Part shown: piece by piece, positions 22,270-36,489 of the stretch
Layout of the letters: each line of letters opens with the position of its first letter
Numbering within the stretch: position 1 is the first letter of the stretch
Origin: Dimorphilus gyrociliatus
Taxonomy: Eukaryota; Annelida; Polychaeta; Dinophilidae
DNA length: 52,894 nt
Assembly: GCA_904063045.1 (NCBI GenBank)
Contig: CAJFCJ010000079.1
Coordinates: 1-52,894, forward strand
Reading direction: 5' to 3'
The notes under the pieces: model-generated
What the model saw: the letters and a program-made list of their open reading frames with translations, nothing else
What the model was told of the DNA's origin: nothing
The model's database searches: none
Made by a program: the position numbers and the translations under genes

Positions 22270-25200
22270 ATTTAGTTTGTTGGATTATTGTGTTTCGTTT
22301 GTAATAAATAATAATACCTTAATAATTATATTTTTTAGAATTTTTATATTTGTTATTGTTTATATTTATATTTATAGTATTTTCTGAATATAAAACTTCT
22401 TAATCTATCATAAATTTCTGTTGATCATAAAAATTAACCTCACTATTGCTAAGCTTAAATATTAATTTATTTTCAATAAAGTTTATAGTTAGTTTTTATT
22501 ATACTTGATTTACAAATAGACCTTTATTTATCAGAAGAAAGTTTTTAACATAAATGAATCTGAATAAATAATATTATTTAACATAAATTTAATAAACAAG
22601 TCATATTTACTGTATCAATTATTTGTATTCACATTTTAAGAATTTTTAATTCATCAGAACGTTTATTGCTTTTCTTTTTTATTATCTTTCTTGAATTAAT
22701 TTTATTATTAAATACAATAATTAACTATTCATATAAATGTTTATAGAAAAGTTCTTAAAGCTAATTTTAAATACTCTTTTTATTTTTTATTGAATTTACA
22801 TTAATCAAGCCTTATAATTAGAATATAATTTTTATTAAATTCTAATATTTAATCTAATTCCTCTTATTTTAGATCCATTCAGTTTTATATAAATAAAATG
22901 TCAGTATTATATACTTTTTTAGTATTTAGGTAGATCGATAATGCTTTTAATTATTGAATATAAGTTTGATTAAATCTATCTATCTTTGTCAAATACAAAT
23001 TCAATCTAAGTTTAATAATTCTATTTTACTAAAAGGGTTGTTTATATATTTTTGTGTGTAATATAAAGTAATCTTCAAACTTTTATTTTACTTCATTTTG
23101 TTTTATTTATCTACTATTCATATTTATTTAAATATATTTATTTATTTACTATTTAATTTTAATTATTTATTTATATATTTTATATTACAGTTCTATTTTC
23201 TTGAATTTCTTAATATTATATTGTAGTTAGATAAATTCTTCTTTATAAATTCATGACATTTAATTCTTCTAATAACTTTTTTATTTATTTAATTAGTAAT
23301 TTAATTAATTATTACTGTATTACTATAAAGTTTAATATATCATTGATTAATATATTATACTGTAGCTTTTTATCTATTATTATCAAAATACTTTACTATA
23401 TAAATTTCTTATAAGTTTATACATTTCAAATGTGATTAGAAATTATTGTATTGTTAGAAATGTATCTTTTGATATATAACTATAATCTTATTCAAAAAAA
23501 TATATATTATAGGGTAATCTTTTTCTACGTTATATCAAAATCATTTAAAGTCTTAATCTCAAGTAACATAAATTGATTGAAACTATAAACTCTTGTTATT
23601 ATAAAATAGGATGTTTTTTAAAGAATTTTATATCAATTGAGTTTGAAAAAGGATGCCTTCTGGTTTATATTGATCAAAACCTTCCCTCATAGTTTTCTTT
23701 TTCTTATTTAAATTTATAATACTTTTAATTCAATTTTACTTGAAAACGAGGTTTTAAGGTAGAATCTTTTAATATGAATTAATAGAAGTATCCTGTATTC
23801 AAATAGTAAAGCTGCTATTAATGATTTTTTCTATTAAATCATAATTCAAAAGAATAAGATTATGAATTTTTACAAAAAAGGGTCTACCTATTCCATTTTT
23901 AACTTTTAAATAAATTTATTATTTTATTTTATTTCAAGAACAATTAATCTAGGACAAAAACTCAGCAAAATAAGATAGTTGTTATATAAAATATTTAACA
24001 ATATAAGTTTTTTTAAATTTATCACAACAAAAATCATTTCATTGTTTGCTTTAATCTAGAATTACTATTAATATACAATAAATTAAAATATTTCATAAGA
24101 TATACTATCCTAGTAAAATATTTTACAGACAAGAAATATGTTTTTTTTGATATTATTATTGGTAGTAATCATAAGTTATTTCTAAAAGAATGTTTAATTT
24201 TTTTAGACAAAAACAATTTAACAATAAAACCTTCATTTTAGTGATATAGTATATGATTTTTTAAAGCTTTAGTCTATTAAGATTTTAAGAGTGTATTAAA
24301 TCAATATTGCTTAAGTTAGGTTTTTCTATAATATAATTTATTTTTTATTTTTTTATAATCCATAAAATTTATATTTAGACTCTTCTTTTTGTTCATTTAT
24401 TATTTAAATCAAAATTCAATTTTTTAATTCAAACTTTTTTTTCTTATCTTCTATAAGTATTATTATAAGAGTTGATTATAATTTAATGGACTATTTTCTT
24501 GTATTTAATTAAAATACAGCTTTTTTGAATTTATAAACAATTTTACTCTCTTTTTTGAAAATAAATTATAAATTTTATTAAATAGTCATTTCTAGCTTTT
24601 ATAATTATATATCTTATATAAATATTTCCTGAAAATAAATTATGATTTATATTAAATAATCATTTTAAATTCATAAATAGTTATAATACTTTCTATAGAA
24701 TACTCTCTTAATATAAGTTATAAATTTTATTAAATAATCATTATTTATTTATTTATTTAAACTTTAAATTCTACTTCTTTTTAGAATAAAACAAAATTTG
24801 AGATTTAACTATTTATTTATTTGGTCAATAAATCTATGTTTGTATTTCTCTACTTTTATATTTTAAATAAATACTAATAGCTGCTTTTCTAAGTGTATTT
24901 ATTTATGAGTATTTAATTCTTAAGTAATAGAAAAATATCAAGAACAATGTCTAATGAATTTATAATATTTAATATTACTGACTTATTTAATAATTGAAGC
25001 GTCTAAATGTATCTATATTAATTAATTTTATAAGAATTTAGATTCTTTATCATCATTAGCCCTTATTTTATTGTTATTTATATATTATTATCAAAAAAGG
25101 ACTTTAACGATTGTTTTTTTATTTCTGATAAAAATGAATATAATAAGAGAAAAAGGCTTTGTTTTATAAAAAAAATAAAACTTATTCTATATTAATCACT

Positions 25201-26640
25201 TCAGAGATGTAACTCTGTCTTATTACGAAATTATTATAATAAAATCCTAGACAGTATTTAGCTAAAGAAAATTAAAGACTGGCGACTTCTCATAATTTTA
25301 AAAAGAAAAATAAGATATTTTATAAAAACTAAAAATTTAAAAAATCTGTAGAATTATTTTGATATATAAGTCTTATATAATGATAGTTTTATAATTGTGG
25401 TTTATATTACAATACATATAATTAATTTATGGTAACATGTTTTTTATTGTTATACAAAAATAAAATTCAATAAAAACTATTTATTATAGTTCATTTATTT
25501 ATTACAGGAAGTATAGCTATATATATTTTTATCTACTCTAATCTATTATTTATTCATAGTTTTATACTTATTTATGTATTCAATTATAATTTAAAAACAA
25601 AAAGAAAAGAGTTTACTATAAATTAATGAAAATTGTCCTGTAAAAGTTATATATATAAAGGAGTAGTCTATTTTATTATTTTTTTTATAAAATGTTAACT
25701 TTTAAATAGACATTTAACATATTAAAGAAAAAAATAGAATTTAGAATTTTATAGCTTTAATCTTTTGTAATAGTTCAATTCTATTTATTTATTGAAAATA
25801 ACTCAAATTTGTGAAATCTGTTTTCTGAAAAAACTAAATTATTATATTTCAAAAGAATTTAATAACACATAGTTATTGATTTTGTTATTATTGTTAACCA
25901 AAAAAACTAAACATATTTTCCTTGTTTATTTATTTGTACTTTTAACAAACATTTAAAAATGATATTACGTAAATCATTTATAATCAAAATTGGTATCTCA
26001 GCAATTTGATAAATAATAATATAATTAGTATTTTCAGAAACTTTTTAAAGTTAAAATTATTGTCAATTTTGAGAATATAATATATTCTATTTAAAATATA
26101 GTGGTTATTAGTGTAACCTCACTTTCCAATACTATATTTATGAAAATATCATTTAAATAGAAATTGATGAATATCATCTGTGTTTTTATAACAAGAGCAG
26201 TAAATAAAATTTAAAAATTGAAAAATAAACTATTAATTGATTTTACTGGCTGTTTATGTTGCCTTTTTAATTTCTAAATTTATATCGAAGTCACATGCCC
26301 TAACATTTTCCAAATCAAATCTTATATTTTCTTTTTAATGCTAATCATTGGTTAATAAATAAATAAATGAAAATACGTAGTTATGATTTAAACACAGCAA
26401 TAATTTAAATGATAAAAATAGTAAATTCATTTAGAGCTAAAAGAAACCATCTATATTATTCTCATAGTATTATATTTTCATAGAATGTGGATTAACCAAA
26501 TTTTTATTTAAAATATATTAAACCAACACAATAATTGGTATTATCAAAATAGTAAAAAAGCCAAAAACATAGAAATTCCCAAAAAAAAAAGAAATTAATT
26601 TGTGCTATCAAAATTTATTAAAATCGAAATAATCATAATT
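22270..26640. other. Gene-free AT-rich interval
   Basis: This 4.4-kb stretch has no supported gene. It is rich in 'tttattta' strings and short poly-T runs. I see no terminal repeats, tandem arrays or protein-like frames in it. It is not obviously a copy of the dispersed repeat found elsewhere in the window. Confidence 0.5.
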
Positions 26641-26682
26641 TTAGTTTGAGCGAATTTTTTAAAAAAATACTGAGACTTTTAA

Positions 26683-26800
26683 ATTTGGGGGGTTTCAACC
26701 ATTAACCCCGTTCAAGCTAATTAGCATCTCAAAATAGTAACACATCACTTCCGAAATAGGAGAAGTTGATTTTTTATAAATGAAAATATAATGCCCCTTT
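26683..26800 (+). promoter_or_regulatory. Putative promoter of the 147-bp-unit LRR gene
   Basis: A G-run in AAATTTGGGGGGTTTC near 26690 lies about 110 bp upstream of the start. CCCC at 26794-26797 lies 6 bp before the ATG at 26804. Both correspond to the GGG-like and CCC-like upstream signals described for microsporidian genes. The assignment is by pattern only. Confidence 0.45.
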
Positions 26801-26803
26801 ATT

Positions 26804-29177
26804 ATGCATTTCACTAAAAATAAAACCACTGGACGTTTTTTATTATTAACGATAATAATCTATTTTGGGTACATTACTTCTTACCAAAATAACAGCAATA
26901 ATCCATCAAATACTTCATGTAGCCTAACTGAAAAAAAATCCGACTCATCAATCAAACATAAAATGGAATTACTGTCACTAAGAAATGTAAGTTACTATAT
27001 GAATGAAATATTTAAGCTCTCGTCCCTGGAATACTTGAATTTATCTAGTTCAGAGCTTCAGTTTGGGTTTCCTATCAATACTCATTTTTGTCCTTATTTA
27101 CAGGTTTGATACTTGATGAGATAAATAGCATGGAAAAAGAAAATTTAAAATATTTAGTTTTAAATAAATTCCTTAGGAAACTAAGCTTAAGAGGGGGTGA
27201 TATTGATTATAATACTATTGAAAAGATATCTAAAATTATAAATCTCGAAGAACTAGATTTAGCCGAATGTAATATATCAAGCGGCCTTATTGAGCCTTTA
27301 GAAACACTTATAAGACTTAGAAAGCTAAATCTAAGTTATAATAAAAATTTAGATGATAAAGATTTTGTTGCAATATCTAAAATTATAAATCTTGAACAAC
27401 TAGAATTATACCATTGTGATCTATCAAGCGGCCTTCTTGAACCATTAAAAACACTTATAAGACTTAAGAAGTTGAATCTAAGATATAATAAGAATTTAAA
27501 ATAGCAAAGATTTTAAGGGAATATCTGGAATGATAAGTCTTCAAAAACTAAACTTACTCAATTGTAATTTATCAAGCGGCCTTATTGAGCCTTTAGAAAC
27601 ACTTATAAGACTTAAAAAGCTAAATCTAAGTTATAATAAAAATTTAGATGATAAAGATTTTAAAGGAATATCTAAAATTATAAATCTCGAAGAACTAGAT
27701 TTAGCCGAATGTAATATATCAAGCGGCCTTATTGAGCCTTTAGAAACACTTATAAGACTTAAAAAGCTAAATCTAAGTTATAATAAAAATTTAGATGATA
27801 AAGATTTTAAAGGAATATCTAAAATTATAAATCTCGAAGAACTAGATTTAGCCGAATGTAATATATCAAGCGGCCTTATTGAGCCTTTAGAAACGCTTAT
27901 AAGACTTAAGAAGTTGAATCTAAGATATAATAAGAATTTAAATAGCAAAGATTTTAAGGGAATATCTAGAATGATAAGGCTTCAAGAACTAGAATTATAC
28001 CGTTGTAATCTAGCAGGCGGCCTTCTTGAGCCCTTAGAAACACTTACAAGACTTAAGAAGTTAAATCTAATATTTAATAAGAATTTAAATAGCAAAGATT
28101 TTAAGGGAATATCTGGAATGATAAGTCTTCAAGGACTAGATTTGGCCGAATATAATATATCAAGCGGCCTTCTTGGGCCCTTAGAAACGCCTACAAACCT
28201 TAAAAAGCTAAATCTAACTTATAATGAAAATTTAGATGATAAAGACTTTAAAGGAATATCTGGAATGATAAACCTTCAAGAGTTAAGTTTATTTGCTTGT
28301 GATCTATCAAGCGGCCTCCTTGAACCTTTAAAACACTTAAAAGACTTAAGAAGTTAGATCTAAGTTATAATAAAAAGTTAGATGGAAAAGATTTTTTGCA
28401 ATATATAAAATTATAAATCTTGAACAACTAGAATTATACCATTGTGATCTATCAAGCGGCCTTCTTGAACCATTAAAAACACTTACAAACCTTAGGAAGT
28501 TAGATCTAAGTTATAATAAAAAATTAGATGATAAAGATTTTGTTGCAATATCTGAAATGATAAATCTTGAACAACTAGAATTATACCATTGTGATCTATC
28601 AAGCGGCCTTCTTGAGCCTTTAGAAACGCTTATAAGACTTAAGAAGTTAAATCTAAGTTATAATGAAAATTTAGATGATAAAGACTTTAAAGGAATATCT
28701 GAAATGATAAATCTTGAACAACTAGAATTATACCATTGTGATCTATCAAGCGGCCTCCTTGAACCTTTAAAAACACTTAAAAGACTTAAGAAGTTAGATC
28801 TAAGTTATAATAAAAAGTTAGATGGAAAAGATTTTGTTGCAATATCTAAAATTATAAATCTTGAACAACTAGAATTATACCATTGTGATCTATCAAGCGG
28901 CCTTCTTGAGCCTTTAGAAACGCTTATAAGACTTAAGAAGTTAAATCTAAGATATAATCAAAAAATTAGATAGAGAATATTTTAAAAGAATATGTGGGAT
29001 GAGAAATCTTGAAGAACTAGATTTTTCTGATTTTGAGATATCGGCCGCCCGTCGTAAGCCCATATAAAAACTAATAAAACTTAAGAAGTTAGATCTAAAA
29101 TATAACAGTATTCTAAATAACAAAGATTTTGAAGGAATATTTAAACTGCGAAAATTTGGGGTTATAGTCATTATATG
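26804..29177 (+). pseudogene. Secreted LRR protein with tandem 147-bp units, several frameshifts
   Basis: The start is an ATG after a CCCC signal, with N-terminus MHFTKNKTTGRFLLLTIIIY, a likely signal peptide. A polar Asn/Ser-rich stretch follows and then LRRs. Each 49-residue unit holds two LRRs, e.g. LDLAECNISSGLIEPLE and RLKKLNLSYNKNLDDKDF. Frame breaks occur near 27090, 27495, 28330, 28395 and 28960. Most are single-base length changes in A or T runs when compared with neighbouring units. An in-frame stop (CCCATATAA) occurs near 29067, and the last frame ends at 29177. Without these lesions the protein would be about 790 residues. Either the gene is decaying, or A-run sequencing errors have fragmented it. 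The likely role is as a secreted or surface LRR protein; ligand unknown. Confidence 0.8.
27230..28965 (+). repeat. 147-bp coding tandem repeat, twelve units
   Basis: The marker 'tcaagcggcc' (one unit has 'gcaggcggcc') recurs twelve times between 27276 and 28902, at 145-148-bp spacing, nearly always 147. A diverged thirteenth unit ('tcggccgccc') lies near 29040. Some adjacent units (27651-27797 and 27798-27944) are almost identical. Recent unequal exchange or gene conversion is therefore likely, and repeat number may vary between strains. Confidence 0.95.
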
Positions 29178-29589
29178 ACAACGTACCACGCACTTAACAT
29201 TTAAAATAATAATAATAAATAACTATACGATTATATTAATATCAAAAAACAATTATTTATTAAATTCAGTGTCAAAAATTCCATTGGAGATATCAACATT
29301 TACTCTTATAGGATTACAGCAGTGTTGAATATGTGTGCCCTTAAGTTAAACGTTTGACCAGAATTCACAATTTTTCTACAGAGCTGGTTAAGTAACATGG
29401 TAAATTTTCATGACTTATTTTTTTATGTTTTTATATTAAATATACAGACACTTAGTAATCAAAAAAAAGTGGAATGTTTTTCTAGTGTTCTTGATGGATA
29501 TCCCCAAAGATAAATTAAAAGGTCCTAAGATGTTGTAAATAATGATGAATAGTATTTAGAGTATTTTTATTAAAAAAATCAAAAGAAAA

Positions 29590-30240
29590 TGCTTATTTGT
29601 TTTAATAACAGTGTTTTATATAACCTCCATTTGTCCTAGGTCTATACGCATCTATTATGAATACCATTAATTATTTTTTTATGCAAGTTCTGAAGTACTT
29701 CCTTTGAATTTTCTATTATATCTTTATTTTATTCGTACTTTTTAGAAGAAATTTCTCTATTGTCTTTTAAATTTCCTTCTTTATTGGATTTAAATCTAGT
29801 GACTGTGGTGGTCAATTCATTAATTCAACTTTATTCTCAATAAATAACCTATATTTTTGATTAAAAACTTGACATGATGTACTATCCTGTTGAAAACTGT
29901 ACCATGAAACACTTTCATGTGGCATGTTTTTATACAAATTCTTATTATAAAACCTGTTTAGTCTATAGAATTAAGTCTTCTCCAACAAAAACCTACCTTT
30001 CCAAGAGTTTTACCATAATTGCTTCCCTCGAAACAAAAAAGGATGCTGTAACTTTTCTTCTTGCAATCTTCAGTTAGTTTTTCTCCATACATAATGTCTT
30101 CCATCAAATTAAAAAAGCTTAAATCGACTTTCATCATTCCAAATTATCTTATTCCATACTTAGCGATTGTAATTTATACTTTTTATGCCCAACTCTATTT
30201 ACAAATTTTTTGGGTACTTATTGATTTCAAGACCTTTCTC
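29590..30240 (-). pseudogene. Tc1-like transposase relic, third lineage
   Basis: The minus strand shows Tc1-type landmarks in order: IWNDESRFKLF with the first catalytic Asp; GRHYVWRKTN; QQDSTSCQVF, corresponding to the usual QQDNAPCH with the second Asp; then PQSLDLNPIKKEI, where the final catalytic Glu appears replaced by Lys. Many frameshifts and stops separate them. The sequence differs clearly from the two Tc1 elements at 45-49 kb, so it is a separate and older family. A possible terminal sequence 'tacagacacttag' lies near 29441, but no partner was found on the other side. 29190-29590 and 30245-31640 hold nothing else that I can support. Confidence 0.7.
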
Positions 30241-31639
30241 TAAAATTTAACATAAGAAAAAAAATCTTAGATTCAAATCGAAATTTTAATAATTTAGATC
30301 GAAGACAAAATAACTATGAATAAATTCTTTATTTTTAGAAAAAATTGTGTGTTTATATTGATTTCTATATTATTAATACGATATTTTGGTGATGTTTTAT
30401 GAATGTATTTCTAATACATTTTTGTATCTAAAGTTATTCTTATATTAAGTTACGGTGAATTCATGGTCTCTTATGTCATTATAATTATTAATAATAATAG
30501 AAAACTCTTCTATTGTATACTAATAATTTTTTTAGGGCTAATGAGTCTTCTTTCTCTATAATCTTGTTAAATCACTTTTCTTTATTAAAACATCAATCAT
30601 TTTTATATTCTCGTTAAGCAACAGCACTTTTATGAATTTCTATGATTTAACCACTTCTTTAGATTATAGTTAAAATTCATGTGTAATTTTAAATCAAATT
30701 AGACTTATTAGTGTTTTTCAAAGTTATAATTTACACCATATTGTCCAAATATATCTATTATTGGTGTTTTATGAACAATTCGAAAATGTTAAAATAATTT
30801 TATTGAGACTTTTCTTAACTGAGCCGAGTCAGTACGTACCGAAACTGTCTCCTACCACATTTTTAATAAAAAAATCCAAATTAAGCCATCTATATTATGA
30901 TATCCTACTAAATTTCTATAAAGTTTATGAATGACTTTTTAAAAATATTTAATTTAGTTAACGAAGTAAAAAAAGGAGTTAAACTAATAATTTCTCACAA
31001 GATTCAATCTCGTTATAGACACTAGAGAGTAATATAAAATTATTTTGAGTGGTTCCTGTTAACAAATTTTACCTATTTTTATTAAAGGTTTGCTTACGAT
31101 TGCTAGACAATATTTATATTCAGTAAAAATTGTCATCTATTTAAAAAATAAATAATAATAAGCATAAAAGGGGCTTCAGAGTGACAATGATCTATAAAAC
31201 TTGAACTCAAAGGGTGTTTTCCCTATAAAATTAGTTTATTTCTATGTTTATTAAATTAAAATACCCTGATTATGTTTACTTTTGTGTAGTGTATAGGTAT
31301 AACCTTTCTATAAAAGATTTTTGCCTCTTTATATATTAAATATCCTTCATTATACTTTTATATGTAAATCTATTATATGTTTAAATTATACATAAAGTTT
31401 CATAAATAATTAACCTGATTATCATAAAAATATAATAAAATAATGTAAAAAAACACATATTAGGTGTCTGTTTAAACTATTAGGTAGACTATTTGGTTAA
31501 ATTAGTATGGAATTATAATACACACATGCATAAATTAAATAAAAAAAATTATCTATTATAACGTATTAAATATTACTCATTGGATCATATTAAACATCAA
31601 AAACCAGTTTTGTATAAAATAAAAAATAATATGTCAGTA

Positions 31640-34600
31640 ACTAAACCATTTATTTTGAATTTCAAATTTAACTGAACGATAAGACACAAAGTAAGCATTT
31701 CATCGCTTTTGATGAGATGTCTTTTCCATGCTAATTTTTTATGAAAACTTGTTCAGTGCGAGTTTTCTCACTTAATTAAATTCTATTAAAGATCAGCAGA
31801 TTCTGATTTTTATCAACCCTTAAAAAAATATAATTAAAAGTTATTATTTGATATAAAGTATAGAAATCATTTTTTATTGTAGGAATATAGTAACTTAGAA
31901 ATTATAATCTCGAAAAAAGTAGAATAGTAATTAACTATCGGAATATTCAATAATTAGTATATTGATAATTATAAATGTAATATTATGATGGAGTTTAGCT
32001 TAAATAACAGTAGGGAATGATCAGGTAGATGTAAGCTGTGTTTAAACATAAAAACTTTCTCAGCTAGATAGAATAGTAATAATATTATACTGACAATAAA
32101 AGTCTTTTATGATATATTATATTTGTTTTAGGACTTCTAAATCACAACGACACATTTTCGAAAAATTCATTCCTTGAATAGACTCCTAATAAACAGAAAT
32201 AACTTCAGAAAAATAAAACTTGAGCATGGTAAATCACTTCTTTTACAAAAAACATTTAAATTAAGAAAAAAAAACAAAGTTTTTTATAAGAAACTTTCAC
32301 AATAAAAAAACGCATAAAATGTAGTAACTAACTAGTTCCTTGTACATATAAAAAAGTAATCAGTATTTTGCAACTAATCTCAAATACTTCTTATCTTTTA
32401 TTTTCTATTATAAAATCTAGCCAACAACAATTGCAGTTTTATTTAAGTTTATATTTGCTTCTGAGACTAACTCTATATTTTATAGAGATATCAAAAATTT
32501 ATTCTATTGGTCTAAATTAGGTTATTCTAATTTATTATTTAATAATATATGTTTATAATCTTACATTAAAGTGAGTTTTTATCAACTTAACCTTAAATAA
32601 AGAGTCTATAAAGAAAGAAAGTATGAATATAAATTAATACAAATGTGATTTATTATAATTTATCAATAAACTCTATTACAGAATTTAAATATAATACATA
32701 AATTTTATTCTCTAAAACTACAAAATCTCTTATTTTTTCTTCTTTTATAACCTATTTGATAATTCAAATAGAAGTATTCGCAGATACTACTAAAAAAAAT
32801 TTTTTATTATAATTTATTATATTAAATTTAAGTTCATTTAAAAATAATAAATCGTTTTCTGTTTTTTTAAATAATTTTTTAAAATAAGGTTTTTTATAGT
32901 AACAATTCTATTAGATTGAGCTCTTAAAGTTAAAAATTTACCAAAGAAGTTTAGTTTTAAAATATAGCTTTTTTAATATATTTATTGAATTAAATATAGG
33001 ATGGTTTATAAAGGATAGAGTATTTTTATATTATAATAAAAAAATTCTTTCTTACTAAACAAATTACCATACATATTATTATAATAATTACTTGTATCTA
33101 TTTTGATCTAAATTATTCATCTTCTATTAATTCCAATTCTATCTCTAATTTACTTACAACAAATACATTTACACTATTATCAATTCTTCCATTATAAAGT
33201 TAAATCTAGTGTTTAAAACTCTATCTAAATGTTATAAAACTTATCCTATTCTTATACTTTTTCTACTTCTATTTATCAATTTAAAGTTATTCTATTTAAA
33301 AAATCAAATACTTTCTTATAAGTTTTGATACTAATTAGAATAGTTTTTATTATTCGATCACTTGAACAACTGAAGAGATTATTATTTCTTAATTTTACTT
33401 AAAAAATAGAACCTCCATGTGCTTTTATATAAAAAGTTTAAAGTAATAAAGAGTTATAATTTTTTTAACACCAGAAAGACCGGCTACAGCAAAAAACGAC
33501 ATTTTTTCTATCTCTACCATTATACTTGTTATTAATAATATAACTTGCTTTGTTAGATCCGATTTAAACGTTAAAGAATTGTTCATCAAATATAAATAAT
33601 AGAAAAAGTAGTTTTATATAATATTATTAAATCTACTTTAATGGTTTCTATACTTATCATTTTATTTTATCACTGAAAGTTTTTTTTTAATTAAAAAATA
33701 AATTTTATAAAGAATTAAATAAATATGTTTTTCTTAGGTTATGTTTTTTGAATACTCCACTTGATAATACGTAATTAAATTCTATTACTAACTTATTTGA
33801 GGATATTTTTATTCTTCTCTTTTTTTTAATGTTCGAGTAGTCAAGTGGTGTATCCCAATTTCGTTGTATAAAGAATAAAACATTAACTTATTCTAATTTA
33901 TATATTAACTTAAATTTGCTTGTGATAGACCTATTTCTGACTCTATTAAATATTAACTATAGAAGTGTCGAGTTCTAGTTTATTAGGTTTGGTTTTTTAT
34001 AATTTATATAAGTTTTTTCTGAAGTTATTATTTCACTGTTGATTATATGTATATTAAATAAGAAGTAAATGTATTAAAAAGGTTACTTTTTATGTGTTTA
34101 TTTGTAAATATTTATATATAATATATTATTTCTAGTAGAATATATGAGTTCTTTTAGTATAGGATAATTATCTATTTGATTAGTATTTGGCTTATTATAA
34201 CTCTACATCCTTATTATTATTTATAATTTGTTTATATTGTTCTAAAGAATGTAATTTTTATAGATTTTATATTCATTTATCTCTGTTATTTTCAATTCTT
34301 ATTTGGGTTAACTTTTAGATTATTTATAAATTTTTTAGAATTTAAATATTCATTATTAAATGTTTTTTTATAAATATAAAAATTAAATTATTGTATTTAT
34401 GTAAAACTTAAAATCTTTAAATTTATAAATTGAGAAAAATATATGTTTTTAAAAAAGTGTTTTGTTAGGATCTATTTGGTAGTGATATATCTTATATCTA
34501 AAATAGGTAATGATCCTGATGGTATTTTTTTAAATATATTGGTGTTTAAATTTTAACTACTGTTTTTTTACTAAACCTATAGAAAGTTTTTGAAATTTAT

Positions 34601-35060
34601 TTTGTATAAAAACCTAAAATTATGAGATAAAATAATTTTAAAAATATAAATATAAATAAGTTAAACTATGTAAATTTTATAAAATATTTATTTATTTATA
34701 TACTAAATTTTTTATTCACTAAATAAATACTTTCTTTATATCCAAGTTATTACATTCATAAAAATATAATTAAAATTTTACGAGACCTCTACTTAGTCTT
34801 TAATAAAAAGTTATATAAAAATAATAATAGGGGTTAATAATTTTATAAAAAATTTCTTTTTACAATTATATACTTTCAAAAACTAAATATAAGTGGTATT
34901 TAGAATTAAACAAGCTTTTTTATTAAATGCATACGTTATTAATAACATATTATAATTTTTGATTTATTTATTTATTCATGTGAACTAATAATAATAATAA
35001 TAATCATAATAAAAAGTTAAAAATTATTATTTCAATAGTTTTGTTTGTCTTTAGCTGTTA
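31640..35060. repeat. Degenerate dispersed repeat, copy IV (longest)
   Basis: This copy aligns in order with copy I: 32540-32700 with 730-900, 34120-34240 with 1775-1890, 34420-34540 with 2020-2110, and 34670-34965 with 1-300. It also aligns with 41145-46800, where three kinds of transposon interrupt it. It therefore supplies the empty sites for those insertions. A relic frame is listed separately. Confidence 0.7.
32850..33520 (-). pseudogene. Relic reading frame in repeat copy IV
   Basis: The minus strand begins VEIEKMSFFAVAGLSGVKK, then breaks. It continues in other frames with NNNLFSCSSDRIIKTILIS and ELELIEDE near the end. The first segment has a diverged counterpart near 41640 (IEIEKCSFYA), and 41400-41470 reads LLNDDTIDLINRKSIIIEGV. 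Gly-rich VAGLSGVKK is suggestive of a nucleotide-binding loop but too short to claim. The family is unknown, and the relation to the copy I relic is by position within the repeat. Confidence 0.4.
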
Positions 35061-36480
35061 AATAAAAATATATTCTGGAAACGCTACTAACATTTAGTTC
35101 CAGTTTTCCAGAATTGCAATATATATTTAAATAGGTTTAAAACTTCCAAGGTTTAAAAACCGAACCAAAAAACCAACGATAAAAATATTTGTGCTTTAGG
35201 TTGTAAAGAGTCAAAAAGTACAAATTGGACTTGCACTACTACCATAAGTTTGATTTTTTTCCAGATTAAACGCAACAATATAATTTAAATGTATCTTCTA
35301 TGAGTACAACAGATTAACTATATAATATAGAATAGTAAGATCTATATATAATATTTCTATTGAATAGGTAAGTTGATAAGATCAATATAACTGATATTAG
35401 AACTTTATATTTAATTTTATTAAGACAACAGGTAAAAATATTAATTAAAACCTAGAATTAAACATAGTAATCTTCTGTTTCCGAATAAGAAATTTTAAGT
35501 TTTTTGAATTTTATAATAAATCTGAAATTATACGCCGTTTACGAAAATGTTTCTGTATTTTTTTATCTACATTTTTAAAAATATTGGTTCTCTTAAGCAC
35601 TTATTCATATTATTATATAAGAGTACACAAATAGTCTTATAAAATAGTCCATTCTCTAGGATATCTGAATATTAGATAAAAAAAAGTTGAGATTGGTTTA
35701 CTTAAACACTTATTACATCATTATCAAAAGATTTTATCTACATAATAAGAAGTAGCTCTAAATTGTTTTTCTATCAGTCTGTTTAATTTTATATTGGTCT
35801 GTTAAAATTTGGTTTTCCTAGTTTATAATCAATAAAGTATAAAGTTTTTGTTAAATTGGCTCTTTTTGCTTACTTCGATTCTTAAATGATATTCCTCTCC
35901 AGAATATAATTTTGCATATATCATTTCTTAAAATTATATTTTTGAACGTTCTACTTTTGTGTTTCATTGAACTATAAGATATTTTACATTATATGAGTAC
36001 ACAATAATTTCACCGTTTTCTTTACTTTTTGTAACAAATATATTTTTTAATATTAGGTAAATTCAAATCCCTTTAAATAAATAAGTGGGTATTAAAATAT
36101 TTGTAAATCATTTTCTTTAAGTAAAATCACAAAAATAAAAACATTTTGCTGTATGTCTTTATTCGGATATCTTCTAAAAAGTACTCTTAGGTTATATGTT
36201 AACTCTTAACAATCATTGATTTTTTCTATTAAATTACTAGGAGATTCATTTTATGATTGATATTTGATTTAGAATTTAAAAAATCTTAAAATCTTATAAT
36301 TAAGTTTATATATGTAAAAAATAAAGACTTTTATATGAGATACAATTTGGAATGCAATAATTAAGGCTTATATACACTTCTTTTAAAAGGCAAAGATTTT
36401 AACGAGATATCGTTTTCTATTCTTTTAATATTGCTAAAAAAGAGGTTTTCAGAATTGGTATTTAATTAAAAATCATTAAA
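35060..36480. other. Gene-free interval
   Basis: Nothing recognised. The first 150 bp contain a slightly less AT-rich patch ('ctggaaacgctactaac', 'ccagttttccaga') with short inverted words, but no larger structure. Confidence 0.4.
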
Positions 36481-36489
36481 GTTTTCTTT

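Noticed and set aside
27068-27112. Possible short intron in the 26.8-kb LRR gene ('gtttggg' to 'tttacag')
   Set aside because: Removing it does not restore the frame (a TGA follows at once), and the donor and branch sequences do not look like known microsporidian introns.
33470-33520. ATP-binding P-loop in VAGLSGVKK of repeat copy IV
   Set aside because: Too short and lacks the GxxxxGK[ST] pattern.
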